NCBI GenBank assembly: GCA_902766515.1 | Contig: CACXEB010000371.1 | Location: 1-14,444 of the forward strand | Source of the DNA: an uncultured Eubacteriales bacterium | GTDB taxonomy: Bacteria > Bacillota_A > Clostridia > Christensenellales > Aristaeellaceae | DNA: 14,444 nt | Direction: 5' to 3' | Shown: in pieces, positions 1 to 8,343 of the stretch | How positions within the stretch are numbered: the stretch's first letter is position 1 | Layout: every line of letters starts with the position of its first letter | Translations under genes and position numbers: made by a program | Notes under the pieces: model-generated | Seen by the model: the letters and a program-made list of their open reading frames with translations, nothing else | Told to the model about the DNA's origin: nothing | The model's database searches: none

Positions 1-2
1 CG

Positions 3-803
3 GAGGACCTGCCCGCGCTGGGCGGCCTGCTGGCGGAGGCGGACGATCCGGAGCGGCGGGCCCTGTATGCCGGCGCGCTGGCGGATCAGCCCAACCTGCC
101 CGGAGATATCGTGCCCGTGCTGTACCGGCTCAGGGAGCGGGGGGCTGCCCTCAGGGAGGTTTTCCCGAACGGGGTGCGGCTCAGCCTGGCGCTGACTGGC
201 GTGAATCCGCCGGCGGAACCGCTGCCCGAGGCGAACGCGCCGCTGTCCGGCAGCCGGTACCTGATCCTCAGCCGTACCGAGCAGGACGAGCCGGCGGAGT
301 CGCTGAAAACGCCGCCCGCAGAGGGGTATGACGGCCATGACAAGGCTGATCCGACGCTGTTTGACGTCAGCATCGAAGCGGCCCTGATGGACCGCCTGCC
401 GCTGGAGCGCCAGCCTGCTGCCTGGCAGGACTGCGACTTTCTCATCCTTTCGGATATGATGTTCATCTGTCAGGGAAGCATCCGCGACGATGACCGGACC
501 GCTTCGAAGGGAGAGACCACGGTCACGACCCGGTATTATCCCATCTACGACCGCCTCTACCGCCTGCTGCTGGCGGACCCGGACGGCGTGCCGCGGCGGC
601 TCATCGCCTCCAGGACCCTCAGCGTGTCGACCGATCAGCAGGTGAACCGGTGGATCAATCACAGCACGGGCGCCGGCATCGTCTATTGGGAAGGGGCGCC
701 AAGGCCGGACAAAACCTGGGCCGGGACGCAGCTCGGGCTGTTCCTGAACAGCCTGGAAGCGGCCGGCTGGGAGATCGCCCGCTGGGCTGAAACGGCGGAA
801 TAA
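3..803 (+). CDS. Hypothetical protein, 5' end outside the window
   Basis: The reading frame is open from the first complete codon at base 3 and ends at TAA 801-803, giving 266 visible residues. A GTG at 111 could be read as a start, but the frame stays open and coding-like upstream with no obvious ribosome binding site there, so I treat the gene as truncated by the window edge. I recognise no family. The visible part is soluble-looking, with no membrane segment or cysteine cluster. It is acidic in the middle and has an aromatic C-terminal third (motifs such as RYYPIYDRLYRLL and GTQLGLFLNSLEAAGWEIA). It lies 32 bases upstream of recJ and is probably co-transcribed with it. In many Clostridia secD/secF precede recJ, and this protein shows no resemblance to SecF. 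No function is proposed. Confidence 0.75.
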   Translation, partial: EDLPALGGLLAEADDPERRALYAGALADQPNLPGDIVPVLYRLRERGAALREVFPNGVRLSLALTGVNPPAEPLPEANAPLSGSRYLILSRTEQDEPAESLKTPPAEGYDGHDKADPTLFDVSIEAALMDRLPLERQPAAWQDCDFLILSDMMFICQGSIRDDDRTASKGETTVTTRYYPIYDRLYRLLLADPDGVPRRLIASRTLSVSTDQQVNRWINHSTGAGIVYWEGAPRPDKTWAGTQLGLFLNSLEAAGWEIARWAETAE

Positions 804-821
804 CACGCAGGAATACCGCGC

Positions 822-829
822 AGAAAGGG
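822..829 (+). promoter_or_regulatory. Ribosome binding site that fixes the recJ start
   Basis: AGAAAGGG lies 6 bases before the ATG at 836. An in-frame TTG at 830 would sit directly against this site with no spacer, so the ATG at 836 is the better start. Confidence 0.7.
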
Positions 830-835
830 TTGTCA

Positions 836-3214
836 ATGATACGGATCGCAAAACGCGCTGAAACAGACGGGCCGCAGGGCCTGCCGCCGCTCAGGGGGGT
901 GCCGCCCCGGATCAGCGGGTTGATGCGGGCCCGGGGCATCCGCACGGACGCGGAAGCGCAGGCCTACCTGCATCCGTCGCCGGACCAGCGGCACGATCCG
1001 TTCGCGCTGCACGATATGGGGGAAGCGGTGCGCATCCTGACGCGGGCGAGGGACGCGGGCCAGCGCTTCGTGGTCTACGGCGACTACGACGTGGACGGCA
1101 TCTGCGCGACGGCCATCATGGTCCAGGCGCTGCGCAGCTTCGGCATTCGCCCGGCGGAGCCTGCCGCCTTCCGCATCCCCGACCGGCATGAGGAGGGCTA
1201 CGGCCTGAACATGGAAGCTGTCCGGAGCCTGATCGGCCGGACGGACCTGCTGGTCACGGTGGACTGCGGGATCACGTCCGTGGAGGAGGTGGCGCTGGCC
1301 AAGGCGGGGGGGCTCACGGTCATCGTGACCGACCACCACAGCCTGCCGGATACGCTGCCGGCGGCGGACGCGGTGATCGATCCCCTGATGGCGCCCTATC
1401 CCTTCCCGGGCCTGTGCGGCGCGGGCGTGGCCTACCAGCTCTGCCGCGCGCTGCTGGGCGAAGCGGCTGCGCAGGACTGCCTCGACCTGGCGGCCCTGGC
1501 GACGGTGGCCGACATGGTGCCCCTGCGGGATGAAAACCGCTATATCGTTTCCGCGGGCCTTGAGGCGATCGAGCACACCCGCCGGCCCGGGCTCCGGGCG
1601 CTGATGACCGCCGCGGGCTGCCGATTCCCCATGACCAGCGAGCAGATCGCCTTCGCCCTGGCCCCGCGCATGAACGCCTGCGGCCGCCTGAGCACGGCCC
1701 TGACCGCCGTCCGGCTGCTGTTTGAGGGCGATCCGGACGAAGCGGCGGCGATGGCGCAGGAGATGAACCGGCTCAACGAAAACCGCAAGAACGCCGAGCG
1801 GCAGGTGATCGACAGCGCGAAGGAGCAGGTCAGCGCGATGGACCTGTGCCGCCTGCGCGCCCTGGTGGTCAGCGGCGCCGGTTATGACAGCGGCGTCGTG
1901 GGCCTGGCGGCGGGCCGGCTGGCGGAGCAGTACGGCTATCCGACGGTGGTGCTGGCGGAAAATCCGGACGGCATGGCGGTGGGCTCGGCCCGCAGCGTGC
2001 CCGGCGTGAACATCTACCAGGCGCTGAAGACCTGCGAGGACCTGTTCCAGCGCTTCGGCGGCCATCCGCAGGCGGCGGGCCTGACCCTGAAATCGGCCGA
2101 TATCCCCGCCCTGCGCGAGCGGCTGAGCGACGCGGTCCGGGCGCAGATCGGCCTGGACGCGGTGCTGATGCCGACGGCGTGGTACGACGATGAGCTGCCG
2201 CTGGAGGAGGTCAACCAGCAGACGGTGGACGCCCTCCGGCTGATGGAGCCCTTCGGCATGGGCAACACAGCTCCGGTCTTCCTGCTGCGCGGCGCGGAGC
2301 TGCTGACCGCCCGGGGCGTGGGCCTGCAGGGCGCGCACCTCAAGTGTGAGCTGGGCCAGGGCGATACTCGCCGCGCGGGCATTGCTTTCCGCTACGGTTA
2401 CCTGGCCGGCCGGCGGCCGGACCGGGTGGACGTCCTGTTTTCGCCCACCCGCAACGAATTCAGAGGCAGTGTCAGCTATGAATGCCAGATCAGCCGCATG
2501 ATCCCCACCGGGCTGGCCGTCCGGGGGGACGAGCAGGCGGAGGCGGCGGCCATCCTGCGCGACATGGCGCGGGCGCTGGCCCTGCCGGACGGCGCCCCGG
2601 CCGCGGAAGCGGCGGAGGAAGATTCGGCGCTTCCGGAGCAGGGCGTGCTGGTGCTGTGCCGGACGGCGGAAACCCTGCGGCAGTGGCAGCGCCTGTATCC
2701 CGCGCTGGACATCCACCAGGAACGGTATGACGATCCATGCGCCTTTACCGCGCTGGCGGGCGGCCTGCCCCTGGATGCCGTGACCGCGCCGTACCGCCTG
2801 GTGATCCTGGCGGACGGCGACCTGACCGGCCGGGACGCCCAACTGGTCCGGCGGGCCTGTCCGCTGGCTCAAGTCCGGATCCTGCCCATGAGCGCGGCGC
2901 TGAAGGCCCGGCTGGCGGCGTACGCCATCGACCGGGAAACCCTGGTCCCGCTGTACCGGGCGCTTTCGCGGGTGCCGGGCACCCAGGGGATCGGGACGCT
3001 GGCGCGGGAAGCCGGGCTGTCCGTGGGGCGGACGGTGGCCGGCCTGAGCATTTTTCACCAGATGGGCCTGGTTGAATTTGACCTGGAGAACGGCTCCTGG
3101 CGGAAAAAACCGGAGCCGGCCGAAAAGCGGAACCTGAACGAAGTCCCGCTGTACCGGCTGCTGATGGCGCGGAAGGAGGAGAGGAAATGGCCTATACCGC
3201 ATACAACAAGCTGA
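836..3214 (+). CDS. recJ: Single-stranded-DNA-specific 5'-3' exonuclease RecJ
   Basis: A cytoplasmic DHH-superfamily nuclease that degrades single-stranded DNA 5' to 3' in recombinational, mismatch and base-excision repair. The 792 residues match the long Firmicutes form; E. coli RecJ is shorter, near 577. The DHH domain shows GDYDVDG at about 82-88 (metal-binding Asp 83, 85, 87), VTVDCG at 140-145 and TDHH at 165-168. PGLCGAG (191-197) and ATVADMVPL (222-230) follow, then RMNACGR (278-284). The DHHA1 domain carries SGAGYDSGVVG (346-356) and the GGHPQAAG signature (408-415). An OB-like region includes EPFGMGNTAPVF. The C-terminal 200 residues are the Firmicutes-type extension, ending in a winged-helix-like stretch (about 720-770). 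All expected metal ligands are present. In DHHA1 a Tyr stands where a Trp is common. The gene overlaps rel by 28 bases, which suggests translational coupling. Confidence 0.96.
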   Translation: MIRIAKRAETDGPQGLPPLRGVPPRISGLMRARGIRTDAEAQAYLHPSPDQRHDPFALHDMGEAVRILTRARDAGQRFVVYGDYDVDGICATAIMVQALRSFGIRPAEPAAFRIPDRHEEGYGLNMEAVRSLIGRTDLLVTVDCGITSVEEVALAKAGGLTVIVTDHHSLPDTLPAADAVIDPLMAPYPFPGLCGAGVAYQLCRALLGEAAAQDCLDLAALATVADMVPLRDENRYIVSAGLEAIEHTRRPGLRALMTAAGCRFPMTSEQIAFALAPRMNACGRLSTALTAVRLLFEGDPDEAAAMAQEMNRLNENRKNAERQVIDSAKEQVSAMDLCRLRALVVSGAGYDSGVVGLAAGRLAEQYGYPTVVLAENPDGMAVGSARSVPGVNIYQALKTCEDLFQRFGGHPQAAGLTLKSADIPALRERLSDAVRAQIGLDAVLMPTAWYDDELPLEEVNQQTVDALRLMEPFGMGNTAPVFLLRGAELLTARGVGLQGAHLKCELGQGDTRRAGIAFRYGYLAGRRPDRVDVLFSPTRNEFRGSVSYECQISRMIPTGLAVRGDEQAEAAAILRDMARALALPDGAPAAEAAEEDSALPEQGVLVLCRTAETLRQWQRLYPALDIHQERYDDPCAFTALAGGLPLDAVTAPYRLVILADGDLTGRDAQLVRRACPLAQVRILPMSAALKARLAAYAIDRETLVPLYRALSRVPGTQGIGTLAREAGLSVGRTVAGLSIFHQMGLVEFDLENGSWRKKPEPAEKRNLNEVPLYRLLMARKEERKWPIPHTTS

Positions 3215-5376
3215 CCATCGAAGAGATCATGAGCAAGGTCGAAAAGACCTACGACCATGAGGGCGCGGAGCTTTGCCGCCGCGCGTATGACTTTGCGCAG
3301 AAAGCCCACGAGGGGCAGGTGCGCAAGAGCGGTGAGCCATACATCATCCATCCGATCTACGTGGCCAGCATCCTGACGGAGATCATGATCGACCCGCCGA
3401 CCATCGCCGCGGGCTTCCTGCACGATACGGTGGAGGACTGCGAGTCGGTCACCCTGGATACCCTGCGGGATACCTTCGGCGATGAGATCGCGCAGCTGGT
3501 CGACGGCGTGACCAAGCTGGGCCGGCTGAACTTCATCGACCGGGAGGAGCAGCAGGCGGAATCCCTGCGCAAGATGATCCTGGCCATGAGCAAGGATATC
3601 CGCGTCGTGCTGATCAAGCTGGCGGACCGGCTGCACAATATGCTGACGCTCAAATACCAGCCGCCGGACCGGCAGATCGCCATCGCGCGGGAGACGCTGG
3701 ATATCTACGCCCCGCTGGCGCACCGTCTGGGCGTGTACGCGATCAAGCAGGAGCTGGAGGACCTCTCCCTGCGCTACATCGACCCGGAGGGATACCAGGA
3801 GGTGGCCAAGCGCATCGGCATGAAGCGCGCCGAGCGGGAGGAGAACATCGAGCTGATCAAGAAGGAGCTTTCGGAAAAGCTGACGGAGGCGCACCTGAAC
3901 TTTACCATCGACGGCCGGCCGAAGCACCTGTATTCCGTGTACAACAAAATGGTCATCCACAACAAGCCCTTCGACCAGATCTACGACCTGATCGCCATCC
4001 GCGTCATCGTGGACACGGTCCCGGACTGCTATACGGTGCTGGGCATCGTCCACACGCTGTGGAACCAGGTGCCCAACCGGTTCAAGGATTATATCTCCGT
4101 CCCGAAGGCCAACATGTACCAGTCCCTGCATACGACCGTCATCGGCGGCCGGCGGATCCCCTTCCCCTTCGAGGTGCAGATCCGCACCAAGGAGATGCAC
4201 CGCATCGCGGAGTACGGCATCGCCGCCCACTGGCGGTACAAGGAAGGCGGCGCGGACAAGTCCCTTGACCAGAAGCTGTTCTGGCTCCGCCAGATCCTGG
4301 ACTGGCAGTCGGAGACGCGCGACAGCCACGAATTCATCGACGGGCTGAAGACGGACCTGTTTTCGGAGGAGGTCTTCATCTTCACGCCCAAGGGCGACAT
4401 TATCAACATGCAGCGCGGGGCGACGCCGCTGGACTTCGCTTACCGCATCCACAGCCATGTGGGCAACCAGTGCGTCGGCGCCCGCGTCAACGGGAAAATG
4501 GTGCCGCTGGATACCGAGCTGCAGACCGGCGACCGCGTGGAGGTCATGACGTCCCCGAACTCCAAGGGCCCCAGCATGGACTGGCTGAACATCGTCCGCA
4601 CGCAGCAGGCCAAGGCGAAGATCCGCCAGTTCTTCAAGCACGAGCTGCACGGCGAGAATGTGACCCGCGGCAAGGAGATGCTGGAGCATGAGGCGAAGCG
4701 GCGCGGTGTGCGCCTGACGGATTACGTCAAGCCAGAATACTATGAGCCGATCCTGCGCAAATACATGTTCAACACGCTGGATGACCTGTACGGCGCGATC
4801 GGCTACGGCGGGGTCGCCGCTGTGTACGTGCTGAGCCGCCTGATGGACGAAAAGACCCGCCGGGAGGCGCCCCAGCGGCGGATCCCGATCATCACGGAGG
4901 AAACGCATCCCCTGCCGAAGGCGCCCGGCAAACCGACGCAGGGCATCTATGTGCAGGGCGAGCCGGACATGCTGGTGCGCTTCGCCCGCTGCTGCAACCC
5001 CGTACCGGGCGACGATATCGTCGGGTACATCACGCGGGGACGCGGGGTCACCGTGCACAAGGCGGACTGCATCAACGCCATCCACGTGGAGGCGGAGCGG
5101 ATGATCCCGGTCTCCTGGGCGGAGGAGGAGACGGGCGATTTTAGCGCGGGCTTCCAGATCATCTGCTACGATCATCCGAGCCTGCTGGGTGAAATCACGT
5201 CCTTTGTGGACGGGCTCCGGCTGCCGATCACGGCGGTCTCCGTCAAGGTCAACAAAAACAAGACCTGCTCCATCATGATGACGGTCAAGGTGCGCAGCCG
5301 CGCCCAGCTGGACGACGCGCTCAAGAAGCTGCAGAACCGCTCGGACGTGATCGAAGCCTACCGCGCGGCGAAATGA
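3187..5376 (+). CDS. rel: Bifunctional (p)ppGpp synthetase/hydrolase (Rel/SpoT family)
   Basis: Makes and degrades the alarmone (p)ppGpp to control the stringent response. The 729 residues carry the full long-RSH layout. The HD hydrolase domain (about 25-180) has H55, the H79-D80 pair and D146, the residues expected for Mn-dependent hydrolysis. The synthetase domain (about 235-355) has GRPKHLYS (243-250), D267 in YDLIAIR and E329 in EVQIRT. RFKD at 298-301 is the charge pattern of bifunctional enzymes, unlike the acidic version in monofunctional RelA. The TGS domain (about 394-455) starts at EEVFIFTPKGD. A conserved Cys pair (602-603, in RCCNPVPGDD) and Cys 628 mark the zinc-finger/RIS region, and an ACT domain occupies about 655-727. 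Start choice: AAGGAGGA at 3173-3180, 6 bases before the ATG and inside recJ. Both activities look intact. Confidence 0.97.
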   Translation: MAYTAYNKLTIEEIMSKVEKTYDHEGAELCRRAYDFAQKAHEGQVRKSGEPYIIHPIYVASILTEIMIDPPTIAAGFLHDTVEDCESVTLDTLRDTFGDEIAQLVDGVTKLGRLNFIDREEQQAESLRKMILAMSKDIRVVLIKLADRLHNMLTLKYQPPDRQIAIARETLDIYAPLAHRLGVYAIKQELEDLSLRYIDPEGYQEVAKRIGMKRAEREENIELIKKELSEKLTEAHLNFTIDGRPKHLYSVYNKMVIHNKPFDQIYDLIAIRVIVDTVPDCYTVLGIVHTLWNQVPNRFKDYISVPKANMYQSLHTTVIGGRRIPFPFEVQIRTKEMHRIAEYGIAAHWRYKEGGADKSLDQKLFWLRQILDWQSETRDSHEFIDGLKTDLFSEEVFIFTPKGDIINMQRGATPLDFAYRIHSHVGNQCVGARVNGKMVPLDTELQTGDRVEVMTSPNSKGPSMDWLNIVRTQQAKAKIRQFFKHELHGENVTRGKEMLEHEAKRRGVRLTDYVKPEYYEPILRKYMFNTLDDLYGAIGYGGVAAVYVLSRLMDEKTRREAPQRRIPIITEETHPLPKAPGKPTQGIYVQGEPDMLVRFARCCNPVPGDDIVGYITRGRGVTVHKADCINAIHVEAERMIPVSWAEEETGDFSAGFQIICYDHPSLLGEITSFVDGLRLPITAVSVKVNKNKTCSIMMTVKVRSRAQLDDALKKLQNRSDVIEAYRAAK

Positions 5377-5417
5377 GCGGGCGGACAGTCGCGGAACAGA
5401 CATCAGCTGGATGAAAA

Positions 5418-6914
5418 ATGAAGTGGACGATTTTTGCGCCGGATCCGGCGCTGGCAAACGATATCGCGGACGTAGCCCGCATCTTTTACGGCCCCGTGCA
5501 GTATGAGGCGGCGACGCCGGAAGGTGGGCAGGACGCGGACGTCCGGGTCCGCCTGACCGAAACCCAGGCGGACGGACGGCTGGTCATGGCCGCGAGGGCG
5601 GACGGCGCAATCAGCGGCGAGGGCCGCTTTGAAGCGGTCCTGCAGGGCGACGCGCTCGAAAGAAAGCGGGTGCGCAAGCGGGCGGCCAAGCTGGCCGTCT
5701 ACCGGATCCTGCGGACGGCCACCGGCGTCCGGCCGCCGTGGGGCGCGCTGACGGGCATCCGGCCGACGCGGCTCGTCTACCAGCGGATGGAGGGCGGCGC
5801 CTCGCTGGATGAAGCCCTGGACTGGCTGGGCGACACCTTTGACGTGACGGAGAGCCGCCGCGCCCTGCTGCGGGAAACGGTCGGCGTTCAGCAGACGCTC
5901 CCGCCGCCGCGGCAGGACCAGGCGGAAATCTATGTCGGCATCCCGTTCTGCGTGACGCGCTGCGCCTACTGCAGCTTTTCGAGCGGGGAGATCGGCGACG
6001 GCCGCCTGACGGGGCCGTACATGGACGCGCTGATCAGGGAGATCGACCGGACGCGGGCGCTGATGGACCGTACAGGCCTCACGCCGTCCACGGTCTATAT
6101 CGGCGGAGGCACGCCGACGTCCCTGCCGCTCGCGGCCCTGCGCCGCCTGATGCAGGCGCTGGCGCCCTGGACGCCGGGCCGGGAGTTTACGGTGGAGGCC
6201 GGTCGGCCGGACACCATCGACCGGGATAAGCTCCGGCTGTTCCTGGACAGCGGCGTGACCCGGATCTCCGTGAACCCCCAGTCCTTCCACGACGTAACGC
6301 TGCAGCGGATCGGCCGCGCCCATACGGCGGCGCAGACGGTCGAAGCGTACGCGCTCGCCCGGGCGATGGGATTCAATGACATCAACATGGACCTGATCGC
6401 CGGCCTGCCGGGGGAGGACGAGGAGATGTTCCGGCAGTCGCTCGCCGAGGCGGCCCGGCTCGGCCCGGACAGCCTGACCGTTCATTCGCTGGCGATCAAG
6501 CACGCGAGCACCCTGCACCTGTACGGGGCGCCGCTGCCCGACGGCGCGATGACGGCGCGCATGGTCGAGGCGGGCGCGGACTGCGCGCGCCGGCTGGGCC
6601 TCAGGCCCTATTACCTGTACCGGCAGAAGTACATGGCCGGGGCGCTGGAAAACGTGGCCTATGCCCGGCCCGGGGCGGAATGCCTGTACAATGTCCGCAT
6701 GATGGAGGAAACCGGCCATGTCCTGGCGCTCGGCGCGGGCGCCATCTCCAAGCGCGTAGCGCCCGCCGGCGGAAAGATCGTCCGCGCCCCCAACGTAGGC
6801 AATATCGAGGAGTACATCCGGCGCGTGGACGAGATGGCGGAGCGGAAGGAAACCCTCTGGTCTGAGGAGGCATTGCCAACGATGGCAAAAAGTGCTATAG
6901 TAGGCGCGTCCTGA
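5418..6914 (+). CDS. hemZ: Radical-SAM coproporphyrinogen III oxidase/dehydrogenase family, HemZ type
   Basis: An oxygen-independent, HemN-related radical SAM enzyme of the HemZ branch, thought to act on coproporphyrinogen III in tetrapyrrole synthesis; the true substrate in Clostridia is less certain. The 498 residues open with a HemZ-specific N-terminal region ending in GALTGIRPTRLVYQ (109-122). The radical SAM core follows: IPFCVTRCAYCSF with cluster ligands C178, C182 and C185, the SAM-contacting GGGTPT (229-234) and INMDLIAGLPGED (322-334). The HemZ hallmark YYLYRQKYMAG lies at 398-408, followed by ENVAYA. The homologous part appears to end near residue 481. The last 17 codons (SEEALPTMAKSAIVGAS) overlap a strong promoter for trkA and look like a non-conserved tail. 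The ATG at 5418 has only a weak ribosome binding site and follows rel by 41 bases. No apt, dtd or hydrolase gene lies between rel and hemZ. Confidence 0.92.
   Translation: MKWTIFAPDPALANDIADVARIFYGPVQYEAATPEGGQDADVRVRLTETQADGRLVMAARADGAISGEGRFEAVLQGDALERKRVRKRAAKLAVYRILRTATGVRPPWGALTGIRPTRLVYQRMEGGASLDEALDWLGDTFDVTESRRALLRETVGVQQTLPPPRQDQAEIYVGIPFCVTRCAYCSFSSGEIGDGRLTGPYMDALIREIDRTRALMDRTGLTPSTVYIGGGTPTSLPLAALRRLMQALAPWTPGREFTVEAGRPDTIDRDKLRLFLDSGVTRISVNPQSFHDVTLQRIGRAHTAAQTVEAYALARAMGFNDINMDLIAGLPGEDEEMFRQSLAEAARLGPDSLTVHSLAIKHASTLHLYGAPLPDGAMTARMVEAGADCARRLGLRPYYLYRQKYMAGALENVAYARPGAECLYNVRMMEETGHVLALGAGAISKRVAPAGGKIVRAPNVGNIEEYIRRVDEMAERKETLWSEEALPTMAKSAIVGAS
6873..6888. repeat. Perfect palindrome overlapping the -35 element, possible operator
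   Basis: TTGCCA (6873-6878) and TGGCAA (6883-6888) are perfect inverted repeats around a 4-base centre. The left arm is the -35 hexamer of the trkA promoter. The size and position would suit a dimeric DNA-binding regulator, but a chance palindrome created by the -35 sequence cannot be excluded. No regulator gene is present in this window. Confidence 0.35.
6873..6901 (+). promoter_or_regulatory. Vegetative (sigma-A type) extended -10 promoter for the trkA unit
   Basis: The -35 element is TTGCCA (6873-6878), separated by exactly 17 bases from the -10 element TATAGT (6896-6901). Each matches consensus at 5 of 6 positions, and a TGC directly before the -10 makes it an extended -10 promoter. Transcription would start near 6908, leaving a leader of about 53 bases before the trkA ATG. 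It lies within the last codons of hemZ, in a locally AT-richer patch. This is read directly from the sequence and has not been tested. Confidence 0.75.
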
Positions 6915-6924
6915 TGGACACGGG

Positions 6925-6943
6925 GGAGACGCGTGAAGTCTCC
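6925..6943 (+). promoter_or_regulatory. Small leader hairpin just upstream of the trkA ribosome binding site
   Basis: GGAGAC (6925-6930) pairs with GTCTCC (6938-6943) across a 7-base loop. It ends 3 bases before the ribosome binding site AAAGGAG (6947-6953), which is 7 bases from the trkA ATG. There is no T-tract, so it is not a terminator. GGAG in the left arm resembles a Shine-Dalgarno core. The hairpin could insulate the leader or influence translation; this is inference. Confidence 0.4.
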
Positions 6944-6960
6944 GCCAAAGGAGATTCGGA

Positions 6961-8343
6961 ATGAACATTGTCGTAATCGGAGATGGAAAAATCGGCTTTA
7001 CCGTCACCCAGGCGCTTGTCAAGGAAGGCCATGACCTGGTGGTCATCGACAGCCAGATCGAAGCGCTCAGGCGGACGGAAGAGAGCCTGGACGTACAGAT
7101 ATTCGAGGGCAACGGCGCGTCGGCGGCGGTGCAGCGGCAGGCGGGCGTCCCGGACGCCGATCTGATGATCGCCGTGACCGAGGCGGACGAAACCAACCTG
7201 CTGTGCTGCATGATCGCGCGCCAGCTCGGCTGCCGGAATACCATCGCGCGCATCCGCAGCCCGGAATACAACGAGGATGTCTACCTGCTCAAGGAGGGCC
7301 TCGGCCTGAGCATGGTGGTCAACCCGGAGCGCTCGACCGCCAAGCAGATCAGCGGCCTGCTGCAGTATCCCTCCTTCCTGAACCGGGAAAAATTCGCCAA
7401 GGGCCGCGCCGAAATCGTGGAGCTCAGCGTGCGTCCCGGCGGAAGGCTGGACGGCATGGTGCTGGCGGACCTGTACAAATCCCTCCGGGTGCATGTGCTG
7501 GTCTGCGCGGTGGAACGGGATGACCGGGTGCATATCCCGGACGGCCGCTTCGTGCTGCACGGGGGCGACCATATCTACGTGACCGCCGCCACCGGCGACC
7601 TGCTGGCGCTGCTCAAGTCCACCGGCTACGAGACGCCGCGCGTCCGGTCCGTCCTGATGATCGGCGGCAGCCGCATCGCGGTCTACCTGTCGCAGTTCCT
7701 CGCCCAGACGGGCATCAATGTGAAAATCATCGAAAACGACCTGGACCGCTGCAACGCGCTGAGCGAGGCCCTGCCCAAGGCGGAGGTCATCCACGCGGAC
7801 GGCACCAGCTTCTCGGTGCTGCGCCAGGAGGGCATTGAGGAGATGGACGCCATCATTGCCCTGACCAATATCGACGAGCAGAACATCATCATTGCCATGT
7901 ACGCGCACCACCTGGAGGTCCCGAAGGTGGTCTGCAAGATCAACCGGACCGAGTACGCGGCCATCCTGACCGACGACATCCGGGAGAGCATCATCACGCC
8001 CCGCATCCTGACCTCCAACGATATCCTGCGCTATGTCCGCGCGATGGAGAACCGGCCGGGCGAGGGCGTCATCACCCTGCACCGCCTGATCGGCGACCGG
8101 GTGGAGGCGATGGAGTTTGCGGTGACCTCCTCCACCTGGTACGTGGATGTGCCGCTCAAGGACGCCCCGATCAAGGACGACCTGCGGGTCGCCATCATCA
8201 CCCGGCGCGGCAACACGATCGTCCCCGGCGGCGATGATTGCCTGAAGGCCGGCGATACCTGCGTGATCGTGACGACCTCGGCCGGCGAGTTCAGCACGCT
8301 CAACGATATCTTCAGCACTGCGCCCAGGGGAGGCCGCGCATGA
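6961..8343 (+). CDS. trkA: Trk potassium uptake system, NAD-binding regulatory subunit TrkA
   Basis: The cytoplasmic gating subunit of the Trk K+ transporter; it binds nucleotides and controls the TrkH channel. Its 460 residues form two tandem RCK units. The first Rossmann fold has GDGKIG (7-12) and the acidic D30 at the end of the second strand, which fits NAD(H). An RCK_C domain spans about 140-220. The second Rossmann fold begins VLMIGGSRIA (231-240), where Ala replaces the last Gly, with E258 as the acidic residue, and a second RCK_C domain covers about 370-445. This two-unit form is standard for bacterial TrkA. Ribosome binding site AAAGGAG at 6947-6953. The stop codon overlaps the trkH start as ATGA, so the two are probably translated in a fixed ratio. 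Expression is likely from the promoter in the hemZ tail. Confidence 0.95.
   Translation: MNIVVIGDGKIGFTVTQALVKEGHDLVVIDSQIEALRRTEESLDVQIFEGNGASAAVQRQAGVPDADLMIAVTEADETNLLCCMIARQLGCRNTIARIRSPEYNEDVYLLKEGLGLSMVVNPERSTAKQISGLLQYPSFLNREKFAKGRAEIVELSVRPGGRLDGMVLADLYKSLRVHVLVCAVERDDRVHIPDGRFVLHGGDHIYVTAATGDLLALLKSTGYETPRVRSVLMIGGSRIAVYLSQFLAQTGINVKIIENDLDRCNALSEALPKAEVIHADGTSFSVLRQEGIEEMDAIIALTNIDEQNIIIAMYAHHLEVPKVVCKINRTEYAAILTDDIRESIITPRILTSNDILRYVRAMENRPGEGVITLHRLIGDRVEAMEFAVTSSTWYVDVPLKDAPIKDDLRVAIITRRGNTIVPGGDDCLKAGDTCVIVTTSAGEFSTLNDIFSTAPRGGRA

Noticed and set aside
2401..2425. GGCC/CCGG-rich self-complementary stretch in recJ as a regulatory hairpin
   Set aside because: It encodes ordinary RecJ residues and reflects high GC content; no T-tract or spacing to a start codon.
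5377..5417. A terminator or promoter between rel and hemZ
   Set aside because: The 41 bases show no stem with a T-tract and no -35/-10 pair, so the two genes are read as one unit.
8238..8339. An upstream extension of trkH to 8238
   Set aside because: It lies wholly inside trkA and lacks TrkH-like sequence; the ATGA overlap at 8340 gives the natural start.
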